64,000 nt of DNA, from contig JAEOAD010000018.1 of the NCBI GenBank assembly GCA_036365145.1, forward strand, positions 13,002,501-13,066,500. Direction: 5' to 3'. Shown one piece after another: positions 1 through 11,879 of this stretch. The notes below the pieces were generated by a model. The model was not told where the DNA came from. It was given only the letters and a program-made list of their open reading frames with translations, and searched no databases. The DNA comes from Orientallactaga sibirica. Taxonomy: Eukaryota; Chordata; Mammalia; Rodentia; Dipodidae. The number at the start of each line of letters is the position of its first letter. The first letter of the stretch is position 1. The translations under genes and the position numbers were made by a program.

Positions 1-34
1 CCAAAACACACCCAGTAACAATTGGAGGTGAATG

Positions 35-150
35 GGGGTGATGGAGACTCAGCTGGGTCAATGGTTCCCTCCTGGCTCAGCTACATACATGCCTGTGGCA
101 TGGGAAATCACCTCAACAGTCTCTCCAATATTCTCCTTTGTAAAATGGTT
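35..150 (-). repeat. MIR-like SINE relic
   Basis: Read on the plus strand it follows the reverse-complemented MIR core (gctcagctac ... cctcaacagtctctccaat ... tttgtaaaatgg). It is very diverged, so the borders are approximate. Confidence 0.5.
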
Positions 151-542
151 TGTTATAAAACTCCAATGAAGTCAAAGATGGACATGGTTCCAACCCACTT
201 AAGTAGAGGGTCATCCCAGTGGACCCTCCCATGAGGCATGTCATCAGGACCAATGCCTGGGCCCTGGAGGACTGGGAGAGAAATTGCAGGATGTGGAGAC
301 TGGTGAGACCGATAGGTGATGGTTCAGATTCAGTTGTGTAGTGTTCTCCTGGAGGCTGAGGTAGACTGGAAACTTGGATAGCAATAAATAATCAAAATTG
401 AAGGGTTATTTTTAGTGTTTCTTGCTGTCAAAAATAGTAATCAAGAGTTACTGAGGTCCAGCTACTTATTCACCAACTTCACAGGAATCACTACTGTTTT
501 TGACATCACGTGAGGAAGGTTAACTGAGTGCTCATGTTGACC

Positions 543-940
543 TGTGCTGTGGGTCAAGTTGTGCCTCAGGAAGGTATGTTGGAGTCCTAAGCTCCAGTAC
601 CCAGGAATTTGGTCTTGTTTGGGAAATAGGGTCTGTGTAGATTTAATACGTTTGGATCATACTGGAGTACTATGATATTCTTAGAACGAATCTTAAATGA
701 AAATGGACACATGTGAAAAGGCTATGTGATGACTGGGAGAGACTGGAGTGACATGTCTAAAAACCAAGGAGCAGTAAGGGTTTCCAGCAGCCACTAGAAA
801 CTAGTGGATAGGCTTGGGGAAGGTTCTCCCTCAAAACCTCCACTGGGAACCAGCCCTGTCAGTATCCTGACTTCAGTCTCCGGAGCTGTGAGAGCATGAA
901 AAAGCCTGTTTGTTTAAGCCACGGAGCTGTGGAAATTAAT
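543..940 (+). repeat. MLT1-type MaLR LTR
   Basis: It follows the MLT1 consensus order as I know it: tgtgctgtgggtcaagttg, then tatgttggagtcctaag, ccagtacc, gggaaatagggtct, tcatactggagta, gcagccac and ccggagctgtgagagc, ending tttaagccac...ctgtgg. It is old, non-coding and a solo copy. Confidence 0.75.
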
Positions 941-1387
941 CACTAAAAATCCTAAGAAAATAACCAGTTTACTGAGAACACAACATACATGGCCCAGTTT
1001 TCACCCTGAAGGAACCCTGCAGGGCCAGCATCACAATGCCTATTCCTAATGAGGCAGGAAGTGGGAGCGGAGCGAGGAAGGATGCGGAGGGGATGGTCAA
1101 GGGATGTTGTTCTTATTGTGGTTAGTACTGGACAGAATCAAGGCCCTTTTTATTTTCCTGCTAGGCAGCATGCTCTCAGATGAGGAGAGATTAATCTGAC
1201 AAGCTCTTTTCTTTTCAAACCACAAGGATAATTCCTTCATGGTTTTTGCAAATGGATCTTGTATTGATTTTGTTCCTCAGGCATTTGGCAGTGCTGGGGT
1301 GGGGACACAAAGGAGCCCATTTACATCAGCAAGTGTCACTGGGGATATAGAAGGGAAGAGCAGCAACAGAGAAGGCGAATATCCCTA

Positions 1388-1522
<135 letters not shown>

Positions 1523-2214
1523 CTAAAACAGAAGACCAAACCCACTAAGCAATGAAACAAAATCCCACCTTCCCAATATAGTTGTTAACCTGGGACTCCA
1601 TCCTCTTGAGCTGCTTGCTTACTTGTTCCAGAAAAAGATGAGCCACAGGGTTCTACACCCTGCTTCAGAATTATGTACTCACATATCTACACTTGACCTG
1701 TAGGATGACTTTCTTTGATTTTAATGTCAGTCTTGGAAGGCTGCTTAATTTGAGTTTGTTTTCTTTTGTAACATATAATAGACAAAAAGTTATTACATAC
1801 CTAAGATATGGAGAAGTAGTAGACACCTTAATTTCTTTTGGAAAAAAAAGTTGATTGGTAAAGAAAATGAACAGCATTGATGAATTTCTCAGATAAATCC
1901 AGAGAAGAGTGGCTGGAAGGTGCTATTAAATTATAAAGCTTTAATTACAATGGTAATCACTAACCAATTGTAACTTACCCATTAAGCAGACTGTTTCCCC
2001 TCCAGACGCTGAGGAACATGACGACAATAACCATAAAGAAAATTCAGACACTGGCAGTAAATCTGCACAGAGGCTCTGATATTCATCAGGGACAAAAAAG
2101 AGCAGGATAGTAAGTAATGAAAATATTGCTGCCTTTAAGCCTGCCATTCTGTGAGGGGTTTATTACCATAGCAACACTCAGAAGAGGTAAGTACAAAATA
2201 ATATAGCACCATCA

Positions 2215-2340
2215 GTGAGGTATTTGTGCCACTCAAGTGTGCAAGCACTTTTATCATCCTGCCTTTCAGTCCTCATAACAGACACTTGGAGACAGACCTG
2301 ATTGGTCAGTATTTGAGGCAGTAAATTCTGGTCTGGGGAG
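2215..2340 (+). repeat. MIR-like SINE relic
   Basis: It has the pattern 'gcacttttatcatcctgcct...cagtcctcataac...' typical of a MIR core. Diverged; low confidence. Confidence 0.35.
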
Positions 2341-2632
2341 TCCATGCAGTTTCAAGGGTACTGAAGAATGTCTAGGATCTGCCAGGGGCAAAGACGGGAA
2401 AGGGCATTCTAGGCACAATGGGAGATGGTGGGTGTGAAGACTGAAGTAAAGTTTCACATGGCAGGAATTAACATGAGGGAATAGGCAGAAGGAGGAGATC
2501 GAGTCTTGGGGAATAGTAATGGATGAGTTAAGCTGAACCCAAATCAGAAAAAAATAAAAATAGAGATGACAGGTTTGGGGGAAAGGGTGGTCCTTGTGTA
2601 TGTAAGTTCTGACTTTAGAACATGAGTCCTGG

Positions 2633-2946
2633 GAGCCAGGGAGATGGCTCGGTGGGTAAGAGTACTTGCTATGCAAGCCTGAGGACCTGAGCTTAATCCT
2701 TAGCAATCACATAAAAAGCCAGGCATGGCTGTGCTCATCTGTAACTCCAGCACTGAGAAGGGCAGAACAGGAGGATCACTGGGGCTCACTGGTCAGCCGG
2801 TGAAAAATGAACTGAAAACCAGCAAGCTCCAGGCTCAGTGAGAGACTCTGTTTAATAGAAATAAAATGTAATAGTGATAGAGGAGGACACGTGATATCCT
2901 CCTCTGGCCACCATATATGGATGCACACACAAACACACACGAACAG
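2633..2946 (+). repeat. B3-like SINE with 9-bp target-site duplication
   Basis: The head gagatggctcggtgggtaag is tRNA-like with pol III A and B boxes, followed by 'aaaaagccaggcatggctgt', 'cactggtcagcc' and 'tcctcctctggcc', and a CA-rich tail. It is flanked by gagtcctgg at 2624-2632 and 2947-2955. The full B3 length is present. Confidence 0.8.
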
Positions 2947-3726
2947 GAGTCCTGGAAGTAATACATATTAAGAGTAAGATAACTTTCATTTGCAGGTAGG
3001 CAGCTAGGAACACAGACCCAAAAGAAAGAAGATGCTACCCTGCTCTGGAGAAACTTGAACCTGTCTGATTCAGTCTGATCCAACACGGTGATTAAGAACA
3101 GCTTCCTGGTTCTACCTCAGGTTTTCATGGGCTTGTGCTCCCAGTGGGTGGGCCCCTTCTGAATGTGCCTTCCTCCTAGGCTCACTAACAAATCAAGGTC
3201 CATCATGTATATTTGAACTTGATAATGAGGCTCATTCTATTTGGATGTCTAATTTATAAAAGAATCTGAACTAGGCCTCCATGTGGATTTTCCTTCTTTC
3301 CCTCCAGCCTGGAAGGACTTCTCTTGGCTTGGGAGCTTTTCTTCTCTCCTATTCTTACTCTCATTAAAAAACTTTCATTATTTATCTTTTCCATGTCTTC
3401 ACTTTTCAATTCTTTGCGAATAGTAGATAAGAACTTGAAAGCCACTGGCATGTTGGATTGTAGGGCAGCCACTGGCTTAGGGAGTTCTAAGCCCACTCAA
3501 ATCTCTCTTCTGCAACAGAAATAGCCCATCCAGGGAGAGTGGAGAGACAGGGAGATTCATTACAATGCTCTTGGAATGTAGGTACCATCATAGGGAACCT
3601 GCAAGGTCATCGGGACACCCTCTTGCTTTATATAAGTATTAGGAACATATTTCAAGATCATGAAACTTTCTTTAGAGTAAATCTTTTTAGGTTTATAAAA
3701 TATTCAAAAACATTTGTATAATTGTG

Positions 3727-3872
3727 GGTTTTTTGATCCTGTGATGTTTTAAGAGTTAGAGTCTCACTATATCGACCAGCTTGTTCTTCAGCTTCAGGAC
3801 TCAAGCAATCCTATTACCTCATCTTCCCAAATTGTTGGCACTATCGGCATGTGCCACCATGCCTGGCCTGCA
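3727..3872 (-). repeat. Diverged B1/7SL-type SINE
   Basis: It reads as a reverse-complemented B1 (gagtctcactatatcgacc ... ctcaagcaatcctatta ... gcatgtgccaccatgcctgg). It is older than the other B1 copies in the window. Confidence 0.65.
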
Positions 3873-4619
3873 ATTGTTTATGCAGCACGTATACACAGGT
3901 AAGTAAGAGTCTAGGGGGTCATTTTAGAATGTTGCTCAGGACACTGTGTTGAGATAAGGGAGGAGAGAGACAGGCTTGAGCCAGGACCCACAGGCCAGGA
4001 CTTGAAAACTGAGTGGCTGATGGTAGGGATGGTGGGGATTAAGGATGAGAAAGGAAGATCTGAAAGAGGAGGATTTAGTCAGGGGGATGTTTCTGTTTCC
4101 AGCTCTGGTGAGTGAGTAGGTAGATAGCAGCACCATGAGTGGGGCCGATCTCACACACATATGTGAAGCACCCTTTGCTCTTCAGAGGAGAGTAGTCCAG
4201 GTGCAATATAAAGATTGGCAGCATGCATCCATGGGCAGGGGAACCAAAAGATGAAGGGAGAAACAGAAGAGAGAAACAAAGAGAAGTAGAAAGGAGAAAA
4301 GTAGGCTTTCTTGCTTTTCAGTGCCATCTCAGTTGCATTAGTAGAGATGACACCATGGCAGACTCTTCAAACACTACTGCTAGACCCTGGAACCAAGTTT
4401 CAGGCAGGGCTTGCTCACTATTTCTTTTTCTTTAATGATCATTTCAGAGATATAAAAGGAATTAAGAAAGAGATAATCTCCTTTGTGTATTCATGGATCA
4501 GAAGAACTATATCATAAATAGAGTGAGAGCCCCTTATACTTCTCTCTAATTGATCATTTTCTCTCCCTCCTAGAAATAACCACTGATCAAATCTTTTTCT
4601 ATCATTCACATGCATTCTT

Positions 4620-4833
4620 TTTAAAATGTAATTTAAAAAAATTATTTATTTATCCATTTAGAGAGAGAGAGAGAGAGGGAATGGGCATGCCAGGGTATCC
4701 AGCCACTGCAAACAAACTCCTGATGCATGTGCCCCCCTTGTGCATCTGGCTTATGTGGGCACTGGGGAATTGAACCTGGGTCCTTAGGCTTCATAGGCAC
4801 ATGACTTAGCCACTAACCCATCCCTCCAGCCCC
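4620..4833 (-). repeat. Jerboa-type B2-superfamily SINE
   Basis: Antisense copy: a (GA)n tract, atgggcatgccagg, ccactgcaaac, tgtgcatctggcttatgtgg, and a ctccagccc end. The flanking duplication tcacatgca[t/c]tctt lies at 4606-4619 and 4834-4847 (13/14 identical). Confidence 0.85.
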
Positions 4834-4879
4834 TCACATGCACTCTTGGGATTTAATCTCAAAGATGATATTTTTTATT

Positions 4880-5035
4880 TCTACCAGGTGTGTCCAACCT
4901 GTAGCCCATGAACCACATATGTCCCAGGATAGCTATGAATGTGTCTCAACACACCTGTAGATGACATCATATCACAGTGTTGAAGGGCTGGACATTCATG
5001 TAACATCTGATAGGGTTTTGTACATGGCCTCTGTA
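4880..5035 (+). repeat. Possible hAT-type (Charlie/MER5-like) DNA transposon relic
   Basis: The text 'gtgtgtccaacctgtagcccatg...' resembles a hAT-derived repeat I know from rodents and other mammals. Only the left part is visible before the minisatellite starts, so the family name is a guess. Confidence 0.3.
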
Positions 5036-5044
5036 TTCTTGAAA

Positions 5045-5425
5045 GCTCCCCAGGGCTAGAGGTATATCTCAATGGGTCTGAGCCCCAGGGTTAGAGGTGT
5101 ATCTCGGTGGGTCTGAGCCCCGGTGTAGCTCAGTAGATACCAGCCCTAGGGTTACAGATGTAGCTCAGTGGGTTCCAGCCCTAGGGTGAGAGGTGTACCT
5201 TAGTGTATCCTAGCCCTACAGTTATACGAGATTGGGCACGTTCAGGGTAGTATGGCCATAGACTAGCCCTACAGTTAGAGATGTAGCTCAGTGGGTCCCA
5301 GCCTTAGGGTTAGAGGTATAGCTCAATGGGTCTGACTCCCAGGGTTAGAGGTGTATAGTTCAGTGGGTCCCAGCCCTATGGTGAGAAGTGTAGTTTGGTA
5401 AGTCTAAGCTCCAGGGGTTATGGTG
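5045..5425 (+). repeat. 35-bp minisatellite with A-box-like motif
   Basis: About ten tandem copies of a roughly 35-bp unit. The unit starts gccctagggttagaggtgta and continues gctcagtgggtccca. Several units carry TAGCTCAGTGG (5161-5171, 5284-5294), which fits the tRNA/SINE A-box consensus TRGYNNANNNG. One unit is shortened (about 5115-5140) and one is expanded and diverged (about 5217-5270). It resembles a tandemly amplified 5' fragment of an ID-like SINE; that origin is inference. Confidence 0.8.
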
Positions 5426-5647
5426 CATGGCCAGGGCTCAGGAAGCAGTTTCATGGGCTCTGATAAAAGGAAGGAGTTACAGGTCTCTCTGGAAGGTTTG
5501 AGGGAAGGCGGGGAAGGATAGGAATTTCTTTATAATCCTATTATTTCTAAAATAGCTTTTAGACTTAGTTCCTAGCTTCTCTCACTGGTTCTCAATACTT
5601 TTAAAGACCTCTAAAGAAAGTTTCATTTTCATTTAAAATCAGAAGAC

Positions 5648-5857
5648 AGGGCTGGATAGATGCCTTAGTGGTTAAGGTGCTTGTTGGCAGAGCCAAGGGA
5701 CCCAGGTTCGATTCCCCAGTCCCCATATAAGCCAGATGCACAAGATGGTACATGAATCTGGAATTTGTTTGTGGTAGCTAGAGGTCCTGGCATGCCCATT
5801 CTCTCTCCTCTCTCTCTCTCATAAATGAAATATTAAAAAAATAAATGAATAAAAATA
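5648..5857 (+). repeat. Jerboa-type B2-superfamily SINE
   Basis: Sense copy with the full order of blocks: gggctggatagatgcctta head, ggttcgattcccc B-box, taagccagatgcaca, ctagaggtcctggcatgccc, (CT)n, AT-rich tail. Confidence 0.85.
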
Positions 5858-6228
5858 CAGCTCAGATTACATTTATCTTTCTATCCACACAACCATGAAA
5901 CGTAAAATTTTTATAACAGAAGGGGCTGAAGAAGGCAAGGATGTCTTGGGCTCACAAAGTGACAGTCAGCCTGGAGCAGGAAGATGTGAGATATCACTCA
6001 GCCACCAAACCAATAGCAGAAGTCTCCTGCCTCCTTCCTTTATGTGGGATATTAAAGGCCTCTTTGTTTAAGCCTCTATAAATCAGGCTCTCTGTTAGTT
6101 GCAACTAGGTTTATGCCCCTGAGGCAGCCTTCCTGCTTGGCCAAGTGCCCTTTGCTTTGTTCGAAAGATGTGGGGAGATGGTGGCCATCTCCTGAGCCTC
6201 CTGGGATCACATTTAGCCAGAAACTCAC

Positions 6229-6339
6229 CTCAATCAGAGAATTCTGAAGTTTCACATTAAGGACTGCTTTCTCCTCTTCCAGCTGCCTAATTTCCTTTCC
6301 TGATTTCATCTTTGCTTCCTCCAACTGTGCTTCTACTTC
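6229..6339 (-). CDS. FAM184B: FAM184B internal exon (provisionally exon 6), 37 codons
   Basis: The acceptor is ccacatgtag|GAAGTA and the donor is ATTGAG|GTGAGT; both borders are phase 0. The product EVEAQLEEAKMKSGKEIRQL plus EEEKAVLNVKLQNSLIE joins the preceding exon's KKLQ end to give the KKLQ-EVEAQLEE junction known for FAM184B. It is entirely coiled coil. It lies 22 kb from the preceding exon. Any open frame running past 6229 reads into intron and is not coding. Confidence 0.93.
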
Positions 6340-6858
6340 CTACATGTGGAGTAGAAGGATTAGCCACATAGGTAGGGGATATGACATTTACATATTTACA
6401 CCTTGCCTTATTCCTAAAGTGGTTCAAATACATTTATGAGATAAAATATAATATGTAATAAAATATTGTAAGAACACATGAATTAAAAATATGTAAGCAG
6501 ATCAGGAGAAAACAAGTGCTATGTCCATGGCACAAAGTCTGGTGGATATGGGGAGGAGCAACAGGTGCATTGTGCAAAAACAGAGGAAGCTGACATAGTA
6601 ACTGACGTAAGAGATGGAGGCAGCTGGGCCTATGGTGGTAGTATGATAGAATCCTCCAAATGTTTAGAATGTGATCTGGCAGGACTGTTTCTTTTTTAAA
6701 AGTATCACCGGTAACTGTGAGCAATCTAGACAAAGAAATAAGACAGTATGGTCTGTGCTGTGAATATTAACATAGGGACAGGATGCCAGGCATCCGATTG
6801 CAGCATCTCAAGGCTAGACGGGGAAGACCTGAGGGAGCACTGTCAATTCATCCAGGAT

Positions 6859-7031
6859 TGCTGGGTGTGGTGGCTCATGCCTTTAATCCCAGCACTTGGG
6901 AGGCAGAGGTAGGATGATCGCCGAGAGTTCGAGGTCACCCTGAGACTACATAGTTAATTCCAGGTCAGCCTGGACCAGAGTGAGACCCTACCTTACAAAA
7001 CCAAAAAAATAAATAAATAAAAAAATTTAAA
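6859..7031 (+). repeat. B1 SINE with perfect 14-bp duplication
   Basis: Full B1 (gctgggtgtggtggctcatg ... cctttaatcccagcactt ... gtgagaccctacc) with an A-rich tail. It is flanked by aattcatccaggat at 6845-6858 and 7032-7045. Confidence 0.92.
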
Positions 7032-8219
7032 AATTCATCCAGGATCACTAAGATCACTAAGAACTAGATTGGTGAATTTAGGAATGGGGAGGGTATTATT
7101 CTCCATCAAGGGAAATCCATACATAAAGGCTCAAGTGGAAAGAACACAGAATAAATGAGGAACAAGAAGGCTAGAGGTAGTGATGGTAGTGGTAGTGTGG
7201 TGGTGATGGTAGTGATAGGGGGCAGCTTGGTGGTAGCAGTGAATGAGCATGATGGGAAGAGAGTGCTAAGACCATATGTGTGTACTGTGGAGCAACAGAT
7301 AAGCCCAAGGCAAGTGTTTGCACAGTACAGATCCACTGCCTGTGTGGACTGGGCACAGACAGAGAGCAGGGGCACTTGCAAGTGCTGGCTATTAGCCCTA
7401 TCTTCACCCAACAACATGGACTGCTTCCAGACCTCCATGGATGCAGCACAGCTGGGGAGGCAAGGGCTTAAGGTCTCCCAGCTCTCCACACAGGCTGGTG
7501 GCTGGAACATATTTGAGCTAACTTTCTCCCTCATGCTAACAGGCAACCTCCATAAATGGTGCAGTTGGGTCACAGGGACTGGGGCTGCCAGACCACTACA
7601 TGCTTCCCTGCTGGAGCACACAAACAGGCAATCTGCCTGAATCCTACACTCCTACTGATAAACCACAGACCTTGCTCAAGGGAGGACTCTGTCTGATGCA
7701 TTTATGCCAGGCAGTCCTCACCAAAGCACTGGGGCCTTCTGCACATTCTGTTAACTCCACAGGTTTAGGGTGGGATCATAGAGTCTCAGCCACCCACACA
7801 GCCCCATAAGCCAGGAAGCCCCCTGTACTCCCACAACATGGGGAGAACAACACCCTGCTTGGCCACGGACTTGGCCAGACCTCTCATGGTCTCAACCTGA
7901 ACCACTAAGAGACTGCTTACAAGGAAGACCCTCCCCAAACCCAAGGGTACTCAACGAAAACCTGTAGCTATAACACCAGCCCACTTCCACCTGGATCTAA
8001 CCAGAAAAGGTCACTTATTGAAGAGCTTGCATCAGCTACCCTTTGCCACATCCATAATAAAAACATGTCATTTACTTTGAAATGGGCAACACACACACAA
8101 AACAAAACAAAACAAAAAAAAACCTGGCAAGATAACAAGCTGAGAGATCTCCACCAATAATGTCTAGCCCCACAATGGAAGTCTTCAATGCAAACAAAGA
8201 GTATACACCAGACAGAATG

Positions 8220-9535
8220 AATGCACAATAAACTTATTAAACAAACTTAATGATACCATGACCAAACGGATAGCAGAACTGGATGCAAATCACCAAAAAG
8301 CCAATGACCACATAAATAAAATGCAACAGAACTATCAATTACAACAAAGACCTTGCATTACTCAATGTAATTCAAGAAAATAAGAGAGAGATCTTAAAAT
8401 AAAGATAAATGAATTGAAGTTGTGTCAACAAATAGATGATCTCAATAATAAGCTGATTAAGCTTAATGAAGACATAATAAATGAAAAAATGAATTTCAAG
8501 AAATATCCAGAAAATGAAACTTGCCAGGCGTGGTGGTGCACACCTTTAATCCCAGCACTCAGGAGGCAGAGGTAGGAGGATCACCATGAGTTTGAGGCCA
8601 CTCTGAGATTACATTGTGAATTCCAGGTCAGTCTGAGCTAGAGTGAAACCCTACCTTGGGGAAAAAAAAATTAAACTTGGACCTCAAATTGGAGCTCAAT
8701 AAAGGGATGGATATGATGAAGAAAAATGCAACAGAAAACAAAAACAAACAGATCTTTAAACAAGCCTCCCTAGAAACTGTGACTAACAGAATAGATCATG
8801 TGGCACACATGACCTCAGGACTTGAAGACAAGATAGAGGAAATTGTTTGGGAGTCCAAAAACTGTGATAAGTTCAAGAAAATCATGTGAACAGAATTTAA
8901 GGGAACTGTGGGATACCCTAAAAAGACCAAATATTAAGAGCAGGGGTATACAAGAAGGGGGAAAAACACAGGCCAAAGGCATAGAGTGCATCTTCAATAA
9001 AATTATTGAAGAAAATGTCCCACTCTTGCAAAAAAGAGACTCATCCAGATACAAGAAGCTCACAAAACACAAAGAGATGGGACCAAAGAAGAAACTTTCT
9101 ATAACACATCATAGTTAAAATTCTAAACAATGAAAACAAAGAAAAAGTGCTAAAAGCATCCAGAGAAAAACATCTCAAAACAGACAAAGGTAGGCCCATC
9201 AGAATTACCTCTGATTTTTCTATGGAAACTCTCAAAGCCAGAAGGGCTTGGAATAAAGTACTCAAAACCTTGAGAGACTATGGCTGCCAACCTAAACTAC
9301 TATACCCAGTAAAAGTATCTCTCAAAATAGAAGGTGAAGGAAAAATTTTCTATGATAAAAGCCAGCTCTATGAGTATATGAACACAAAGCCAACCCTACT
9401 GAGAATTCTTCAGAGAATACTTCACATAGAAGAATCAAACAGCCAACCTCAAGAGCCTACAAGAGGGAACAATAATAACCATAACTGCAACAGACACAAA
9501 AAAATGTATAAAACTCAATATTGCATCAAAACCTG
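8220..9535 (+). pseudogene. L1 ORF1 relic (RNA-binding coiled-coil protein)
   Basis: Decayed frames contain LRELWDTLKRPNIKSRGIQE (about 8900-8960), the ORF1 RRM region, and RPIRITSDFSMETLKARRAW (about 9195-9255) with KTLRDYGCQPKLLYPVKVSL, the C-terminal domain. ORF1 protein chaperones L1 RNA. It carries many stops and frameshifts, and a B1 is inserted at about 8525-8671. The frame holding the C-terminal domain runs on without a stop into ORF2. Confidence 0.85.
8525..8671 (+). repeat. B1 SINE inserted in L1 ORF1
   Basis: gccaggcgtggtggtgcac through accctaccttgg, with a short A tail. It is flanked by an aaacttg-like duplication (about 8518-8524 and 8674-8682) and dates this L1 as older than the B1. 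Confidence 0.88.
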
Positions 9536-9548
9536 CAAAGTCTTCAGA

Positions 9549-10030
9549 ATGACAGGGATTAAATTTAACCTCACAGTTATAACAAGAAATATCAATGGTC
9601 TCAATTCCCTATCAAAAGACACAGGTTAACTGGCTGAATCAGAAAAATGGATCCATCAATCCTCTGTCTACAAGAATCCACCTCACTTCACTGTCAAAGA
9701 TAGACATTTCCTCAGGGTGAAAGGATGGAAAACATATTCCAAGAAAACTGAAATAAGAAACAAATAAGTGTGGCTATATTAACATCTGAAAAAATATACT
9801 TTAAACCAAAAGTAATCAAAAACACAAAGAAGGCCATTTTTTACTCATTAAGGGAATAACTAACAAGAGGACCTAACAATCATAAACTTATATGCACCAA
9901 ACACAGGTGCACCATATTTTGTAATCAAAATCTACTTCATAACAAACCAGAAATAAATACCAATACCACCATAGTAGGGGACTTCAATTCCCTGCTATTC
10001 ATCAATAGACAGATCATCCAAGCAGAAAAC
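9549..10030 (+). pseudogene. L1 ORF2 relic, endonuclease N-terminus only
   Basis: It starts MTGIKFNLTVITRNINGLNS, the APE-type endonuclease opening (LNINGLN block), and is broken by a stop after KDTG at 9627-9629. Degenerate RVKGWKTYSK and LTIINLYAPNTGAP-like text follow up to GDFN near 9980. No reverse-transcriptase domain follows. Confidence 0.85.
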
Positions 10031-10032
10031 AC

Positions 10033-10200
10033 AGTGCTGGGCATGGTGGTACATGTCTTTAATCTCAATACTTGGGAAGTAGAGGTAGGAGGATCACAGT
10101 GAGTTTGAAGCCACTGTGAGACTACATAGTAAATTCCAGGTAAGCCTGGACCCTTCCAGGAAGCAAGACCCTTCCTCAAAAAAAAAAAAAAAAAAAAAGC
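10033..10200 (+). repeat. B1 SINE at the L1 breakpoint
   Basis: gtgctgggcatggtggtac ... with a pure A tail of about 20 bases (10177-10198). aagca(g/t)a-like short repeats flank it. It lies where recognisable L1 sequence ends. Confidence 0.88.
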
Positions 10201-11879
10201 ATAGAAAGAGGAAAGACAAAAACCTGCCCCTGGCAAGCAGCCTCAAAAGAAAGTGAGACGTGCCTTCCAACAACTTATACAGGCTGGGAATCTTATCTTG
10301 TTTCAAGCCTTCCTTAAAATACCACTACTACCCTTCCACAGAGACTGGTAGGGGACCCACAGGTGGACCTTGCCAAGCTCCCCCATGGTCCCTTGGAAAG
10401 GCAATTCAGAAAGCGGGGAAAGCAGCACACATTCCTCAAAAGAAGAATGAAGAACTGCTATCCTTTGGTTCAGACCCCTTCACCACTGCCTGGTAGATTC
10501 CAAGGAAAAGATGCAGGTGTGAATAAATGCACACAAATACGAGGGTATAACTTGTATATACTTATTTCCTCCCACTCTTCCAAGTGGGGCACATAGGTGA
10601 CAAGAACAGACAACAAGAACTGGACCATGTGAGGGGCAATGGCAGAAATAAGCACAGACTAGCCCGGGGCACCTTTATTATACTGTGTGGGCTAAGGAGC
10701 CTGGGCATTGTTTCTTTATCAAATAAAATTAAGGAAAGAAATACATCTATTATCAGCCTCATTCCTTTGGTCATTACAAAGCAATAAAAACAATTAGTCT
10801 TAAACTGTGGGCAGTTCAAACAAGATCTATGTTCTCTGCTTCCTCTTCCTCCTCTTCCTCCAGAGGTAGAAGGAGCAAGTCCTTAGGAGATGCTGTTGTA
10901 GCTGATTGATGGAGGTTTTTCACTTTTATTTTCTATGAAAGCAAGAATAGATGAGAAATAGTGGGAATGTCCCTTTCCCCACTTGGGAAAATGGACAGGT
11001 TGGAGATGAAGAGTCTTGGTTGGCTGGAAGGTGTGTGATAGAGGCTGTGGGAAAGGTGGGCTTGCCAAGCAGTACATTCACTGCTAACCTTGCATGTACC
11101 TACACATAGGCTGTGACTCTTGCAGGCAGCATGGCTTCTGATCTTCCCTTAGGATGCAGCAGTCTTTAAAAAATATTGCATAATAATAATATGAATTTAT
11201 CTCTTTTTTAAAAATCTGTTTTTGTTTTCCATTTCTTTTAAGGATTGGGTAGGAGAGGAGAGGAAGAAAAAGTGTCATTCATCTGTTAGATCCTGAACAA
11301 AAAGAACTTCTTTGTGACTGAGTCCTGCCTCCTGCAGTGTAGGGAGTTGGGCCATTCTTCCTGGAGGGACACAGGATAGTACTCACCTTGGAAAATTGGC
11401 TTCAATCTGAAACTTTTCAGGGCTTTCCTTCAAGGAGAATAAGAAGCCATGGATTACCATGAGAGACTGTGAAAAGTGGAATCATCTCTACTAGAGAATC
11501 ATTAAGGTGATTGAAAGTGATCTTGACACTTTCAGGGTCATCAGGGGAAGGCTCAGGAGGCAGGCATTCCAACTTCCTTTCCTTGTGCAATAGTAGCACA
11601 CAGCCCATGTAGGTAACCAGCTGTCTGCTGATTAGTCATGAGGCCTGCTCAGTGCGAGTGAGCTCACAACTGGTGCTAGTAACCAAGCCACCGTCTCAGA
11701 GCCAGGAAACTCACAACCCCCAGAGAAGCCCCATTGTTCTCTGGACAAGTTGAATGGGTATGTTCATCAAAATGTCTCTCAAAATTTTAAGTATATCCCC
11801 ATTAATTAAAGCTGCTTTCACCCTTGGTTGGAGAATCCGTTTTAATTTTATGGATGGTAGAGAATATTAGGGAGATCCA

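Larger units (their letters stand above)
1523..6228 (-). other. FAM184B: FAM184B intron 6 (4.7 kb)
   Basis: The intron is bounded by GTGAGT at 6228 and ...TTTTAG at 1523 (minus strand). It contains a B3 SINE, a decayed 7SL-type SINE, two B2-superfamily SINEs and the 35-bp minisatellite at about 5045-5425. Nothing is recognised in 1523-2210, 2960-3720, 3880-4600 and 5860-6228. Confidence 0.85.
7640..10220 (+). mobile_element. 3'-truncated L1 (5' region, ORF1, start of ORF2)
   Basis: An L1 of a different subfamily from the 48-56 kb copy. A leader-like stretch precedes a decayed ORF1, then the start of ORF2 with the endonuclease N-terminus. Identity to the L1 layout stops just beyond the 'gacttcaattcc' (endonuclease GDFN) motif near 9980, where a B1 sits. 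The left border is uncertain; 7050-7640 may also belong. It lacks the reverse transcriptase and the 3' end, which is atypical because retrotransposed L1 copies are normally 5'-truncated. Confidence 0.8.

Noticed and set aside
7106..7640. Overlapping open frames of 161 and 171 codons on both strands
   Set aside because: Two-strand openness with Thr/Ser/Val-rich low-information peptides, no family resemblance and probable location in or beside an L1 leader. No splice or promoter support.
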